A stretch of 7,013 nt of DNA, taken from NCBI GenBank assembly GCA_029934695.1, contig JAOZLU010000147.1:5977-12989 (forward strand), written 5' to 3'. Both the position numbers and the translations under genes were made by a program. Positions 5,777-7,013 of this stretch are shown in pieces (positions within the stretch are counted from its first letter, which is position 1; the number at the start of each line of letters is the position of its first letter). The DNA is from Desulfobacterales bacterium. GTDB taxonomy: Bacteria > Desulfobacterota > Desulfobacteria > Desulfobacterales > 4be13. The notes under the pieces are model-generated. The model saw only the letters and a list, made by a program, of their open reading frames with translations. It did no database searches and was not told where the DNA came from.

Positions 5777-6490
5777 ATGAATGAACAAATAGATATTCTG
5801 ATAAAACTCCAAAAAATCGAAACTGAAACCAGCCGTATCAGTGTCATACTCAAGAGCGTATCTGAGAAAGCTGACGAGTTGGATACCAAGCTGAGTGTGT
5901 CTGAACAGACCTTGGAGGCTGAATCATCTCTGCTTGACGAGCTGAGAAAAAAATATCGCTCTTATGAAGCGGATGTGAAAGATAATATCTTTAACATAGA
6001 AAAGAATCAGGAAAATTTAAGGTCTATTAAAACAAACGAGGGGTATCAGTTGTTGCTAAGGACAATTGATGATTTAAAGGCAAAGAATTCTCAGCTCGAA
6101 GATGAGATGATCGCATGTCTGAATCAGACAGAGGAGGCGGAAAAAAGTATTGCGTCGAAAAAAGACGAATATTTGCAGCTTAAAGACCAGACAGCTGTCG
6201 AAAAGCATACGATAAAGCAGAAATCTGCTCGGGAAAAGAAAAAGCTTGCCAAGCTTCACACAGAGTGGCGCACTTTTTCCGAAAGGATGGACCCACGATT
6301 ACTGAAGAAAATCAATATGGTAAAGGAAATGACAGGCAGGAGCGCAATCGCGCGTGTGAAGGATGCGATATGTGAGGGATGCAATATGAATATTCCGCCA
6401 CAGATGTACAATGATCTTCAGCGTCTTGACAAATTAGAATCCTGTCCATATTGTCAGAGGATTATTTATTGGGAGAAACCTTCCAATTGA
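5777..6490 (+). CDS. coiled-coil protein with C-terminal C4 zinc ribbon (COG1579 type)
   Basis: The 237-residue product is almost wholly charged helix (E, K, Q, L and I rich) from the N-terminus to about residue 185, as expected for a long antiparallel coiled coil. It ends in a zinc ribbon with paired cysteines C199/C202 (CEGC) and C223/C226 (CPYC). This is the architecture of the C4-type zinc-ribbon family that includes Helicobacter HP0958 (FlgZ), which binds an mRNA and the sigma factor RpoN; whether that role carries over is unknown. Binding to nucleic acid or protein is a reasonable guess. The ATG at 5777 has GGGAG (5764-5768) at 8 bases. An ATG at 5773 is out of frame and closes after three codons. 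A terminator sits just upstream, so its promoter is not obvious. rnpB follows closely. Confidence 0.9.
   Translation: MNEQIDILIKLQKIETETSRISVILKSVSEKADELDTKLSVSEQTLEAESSLLDELRKKYRSYEADVKDNIFNIEKNQENLRSIKTNEGYQLLLRTIDDLKAKNSQLEDEMIACLNQTEEAEKSIASKKDEYLQLKDQTAVEKHTIKQKSAREKKKLAKLHTEWRTFSERMDPRLLKKINMVKEMTGRSAIARVKDAICEGCNMNIPPQMYNDLQRLDKLESCPYCQRIIYWEKPSN
6426..6454 (+). promoter_or_regulatory. alternative candidate rnpB promoter inside the zinc-ribbon gene
   Basis: TTGACA (6426-6431), 17 bp, then TATTGT (6449-6454): six of six and four of six matches. The hexamers fall in codons of the zinc ribbon (residues around LDKLESCPYC), so coding constraint may explain them. A transcript would start near 6461, some 65 bases before mature rnpB. 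Confidence 0.3.
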
Positions 6491-6515
6491 CAAATGATGA
6501 ATTGTGAATTGTGAA
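6487..6515 (+). promoter_or_regulatory. candidate rnpB promoter overlapping the zinc-ribbon stop codon
   Basis: A perfect TTGACA (6487-6492) contains the TGA stop codon (6488-6490) of the preceding gene. With a 17-bp spacer the -10 would be TGTGAA (6510-6515), only three of six matches. The predicted start near 6522 falls just before the first base of the rnpB closing helix (6528), which favours this site. The spacer and -10 region are built from heptanucleotide repeat units. Confidence 0.4.
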
Positions 6516-6525
6516 TGATGAAATT
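6494..6525 (+). repeat. heptanucleotide array in the rnpB promoter region
   Basis: Read in the TGA register, the units are TGAATTG, TGAATTG, TGAATGA and TGAAATT (6498-6525); bases 6494-6500 (ATGATGA) also fit the 7-bp period. Two copies are identical and the others differ at one to three positions. The array fills the gap between the zinc-ribbon stop codon and the RNase P RNA. Confidence 0.75.
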
Positions 6526-6527
6526 CC

Positions 6528-6957
6528 GGTCAGAGCAGATCAGACGATCGCCGGTTCATTTTGATCCGGAGGAAAGTCCGAACACCGCAGGGCAGGGTGC
6601 TCCGTAACGCGGAGTCGTGGCAACGCGAAGGAAAGTGCAACAGAAAATATACCGCCTCATTGGGAAGAATGAAGGATGAAGGATGAAGGATGAATTCATG
6701 CTTCTGAATTCAGCGTTCCGGAGGTAAGGGTGAAATGGTGTCGGTAAGAGCGCACCAGTTCCCCGGGCGACTGGGGAAGCTTTGTAAACCCCACTCGGTG
6801 CAAGACCAAATAGAGGAACGTCCGAGGGTTGCCCGCCCGAGTTCCCGGGTAGGTTGCAAGAGATGCCGGGCAACTGGCATCCACAGATGAATGATCGTCA
6901 CCTGATCCTGAGTAATCCGGATCAGGAACAGAATTCGGCTTATGAACTGCTCTGGCC
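6528..6957 (+). ncRNA. rnpB: RNase P RNA, bacterial type A
   Basis: This catalytic RNA, with the RnpA protein, removes 5' leaders from pre-tRNAs. Conserved blocks appear in order: GAGGAAAGTCC (6569-6579), GGGCAGGGTG (6590-6599), GTAACGC (6604-6610), GTGCAACAGA (6635-6644), GGTAAGGGTGAAA (6723-6735), GGTAAGAGCGCACC (6743-6756), GCAAGACCAAATAGAGGA (6800-6817), GATGAATGAT (6886-6895) and ACAGAATTCGGCTTA (6928-6942). The closing helix P1 pairs 6528-6538 with 6947-6957 (11 bp, one G-T). An 8-bp hairpin CCTGATCC/GGATCAGG (6901-6926) sits at the P18 position. At about 430 bases it exceeds the 377 of E. coli, largely because P12 (6655-6724) is about 70 bases and holds a heptanucleotide repeat. Exact ends are inferred from pairing. 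Confidence 0.95.
6664..6697 (+). repeat. heptanucleotide repeat inside the P12 arm of RNase P RNA
   Basis: GAAGAAT is followed by three exact TGAAGGA units (6670-6690) and the related TGAATTC (6691-6697). They lie between the paired base of P12 (CCTC 6655-6658 with GAGG 6721-6724; GGAA 6663-6666 with TTCC 6716-6719) and a distal hairpin GAATTCA/TGAATTC (6692-6698 with 6705-6711). The repeat would form a purine-rich, largely unpaired strand. Confidence 0.85.
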
Positions 6958-6966
6958 ATTTTTTTT
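6947..6966 (+). terminator. candidate 3' end and termination signal of rnpB
   Basis: The 3' strand of helix P1 (6947-6957) is followed by one A and a T8 tract (6959-6966). A local hairpin is lacking; the only stem adjoining the T tract is P1 itself, whose partner lies about 400 bases upstream. It could stop transcription or simply mark the processed end. The last three T bases double as the first bases of the next heptanucleotide array. Confidence 0.35.
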
Positions 6967-7013
6967 GATGTTTGATGTTTGATGTTTGATGTTTGATGTT
7001 TGATGTTTGATGT
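6964..7013 (+). repeat. (TTTGATG)7 heptanucleotide array, open at the window edge
   Basis: Seven perfect copies of TTTGATG (equally TGATGTT) fill 6964-7012, and the next copy begins at the last base, so the array continues beyond the window and its length is unknown. It begins within the T tract that follows rnpB. Confidence 0.95.

Noticed and set aside
6556..6959. Reverse-strand open frames of 63-105 codons across the RNase P RNA
   Set aside because: They are antisense to conserved rnpB blocks and lack protein family features; such frames are a familiar misannotation over structural RNAs.

Overview
The window looks like chromosomal housekeeping DNA from a member of the former Deltaproteobacteria, most likely a Desulfobacterales-type sulfate reducer (filamentous Desulfonema-like relatives come to mind). 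This placement rests on protein style, gene order, moderate GC content and an unusual load of short intergenic repeats. It is inference, because no database search was possible.

Layout, all genes on the + strand. Positions 1-292: two candidate sigma-70 promoters and a duplicated hairpin-bearing repeat. 293-2074: dnaG (primase). 2147-3916: rpoD (principal sigma factor). 4001-4073: a tRNA with anticodon CAU, more like the lysidine-type tRNA-Ile2 than elongator tRNA-Met. 4074-4429: gene-free, holding two candidate terminators. 4430-5569: a Nif3/DUF34 dinuclear-metal protein of the long form with an inserted domain. 5570-5776: heptanucleotide arrays and a strong terminator. 5777-6490: a coiled-coil protein with a C4 zinc ribbon. 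About 6528-6957: RNase P RNA (rnpB, type A). 6964-7013: another heptanucleotide array running off the window edge.

The genes serve core information processing. DnaG primes replication, RpoD directs housekeeping transcription, and RNase P trims the 5' ends of tRNAs such as the one encoded here. dnaG and rpoD form the classical macromolecular-synthesis pair and are probably co-transcribed. The tRNA, nif3, the zinc-ribbon gene and rnpB appear to have their own signals.

The most unusual feature is a family of tandem repeats that differ in sequence but all have a period of exactly 7 bp. I count seven loci: 2101-2128, 5135-5160, 5567-5643, 5650-5702, 6498-6525, 6664-6697 and 6964-7013. Four are intergenic (2101-2128, 5567-5643, 5650-5702, 6964-7013). 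One lies inside the nif3 reading frame. One fills the spacer and -10 region of the likely rnpB promoter. One is inserted in the P12 arm of RNase P RNA. Several share a unit beginning TGA (TGAAGGA, TGAAGTT, TGAATTG, TGATGTT). Heptanucleotide repeats of varied sequence recall the short tandemly repeated repetitive (STRR) sequences of filamentous cyanobacteria, but here they reach into a structural RNA, a coding sequence and a promoter.
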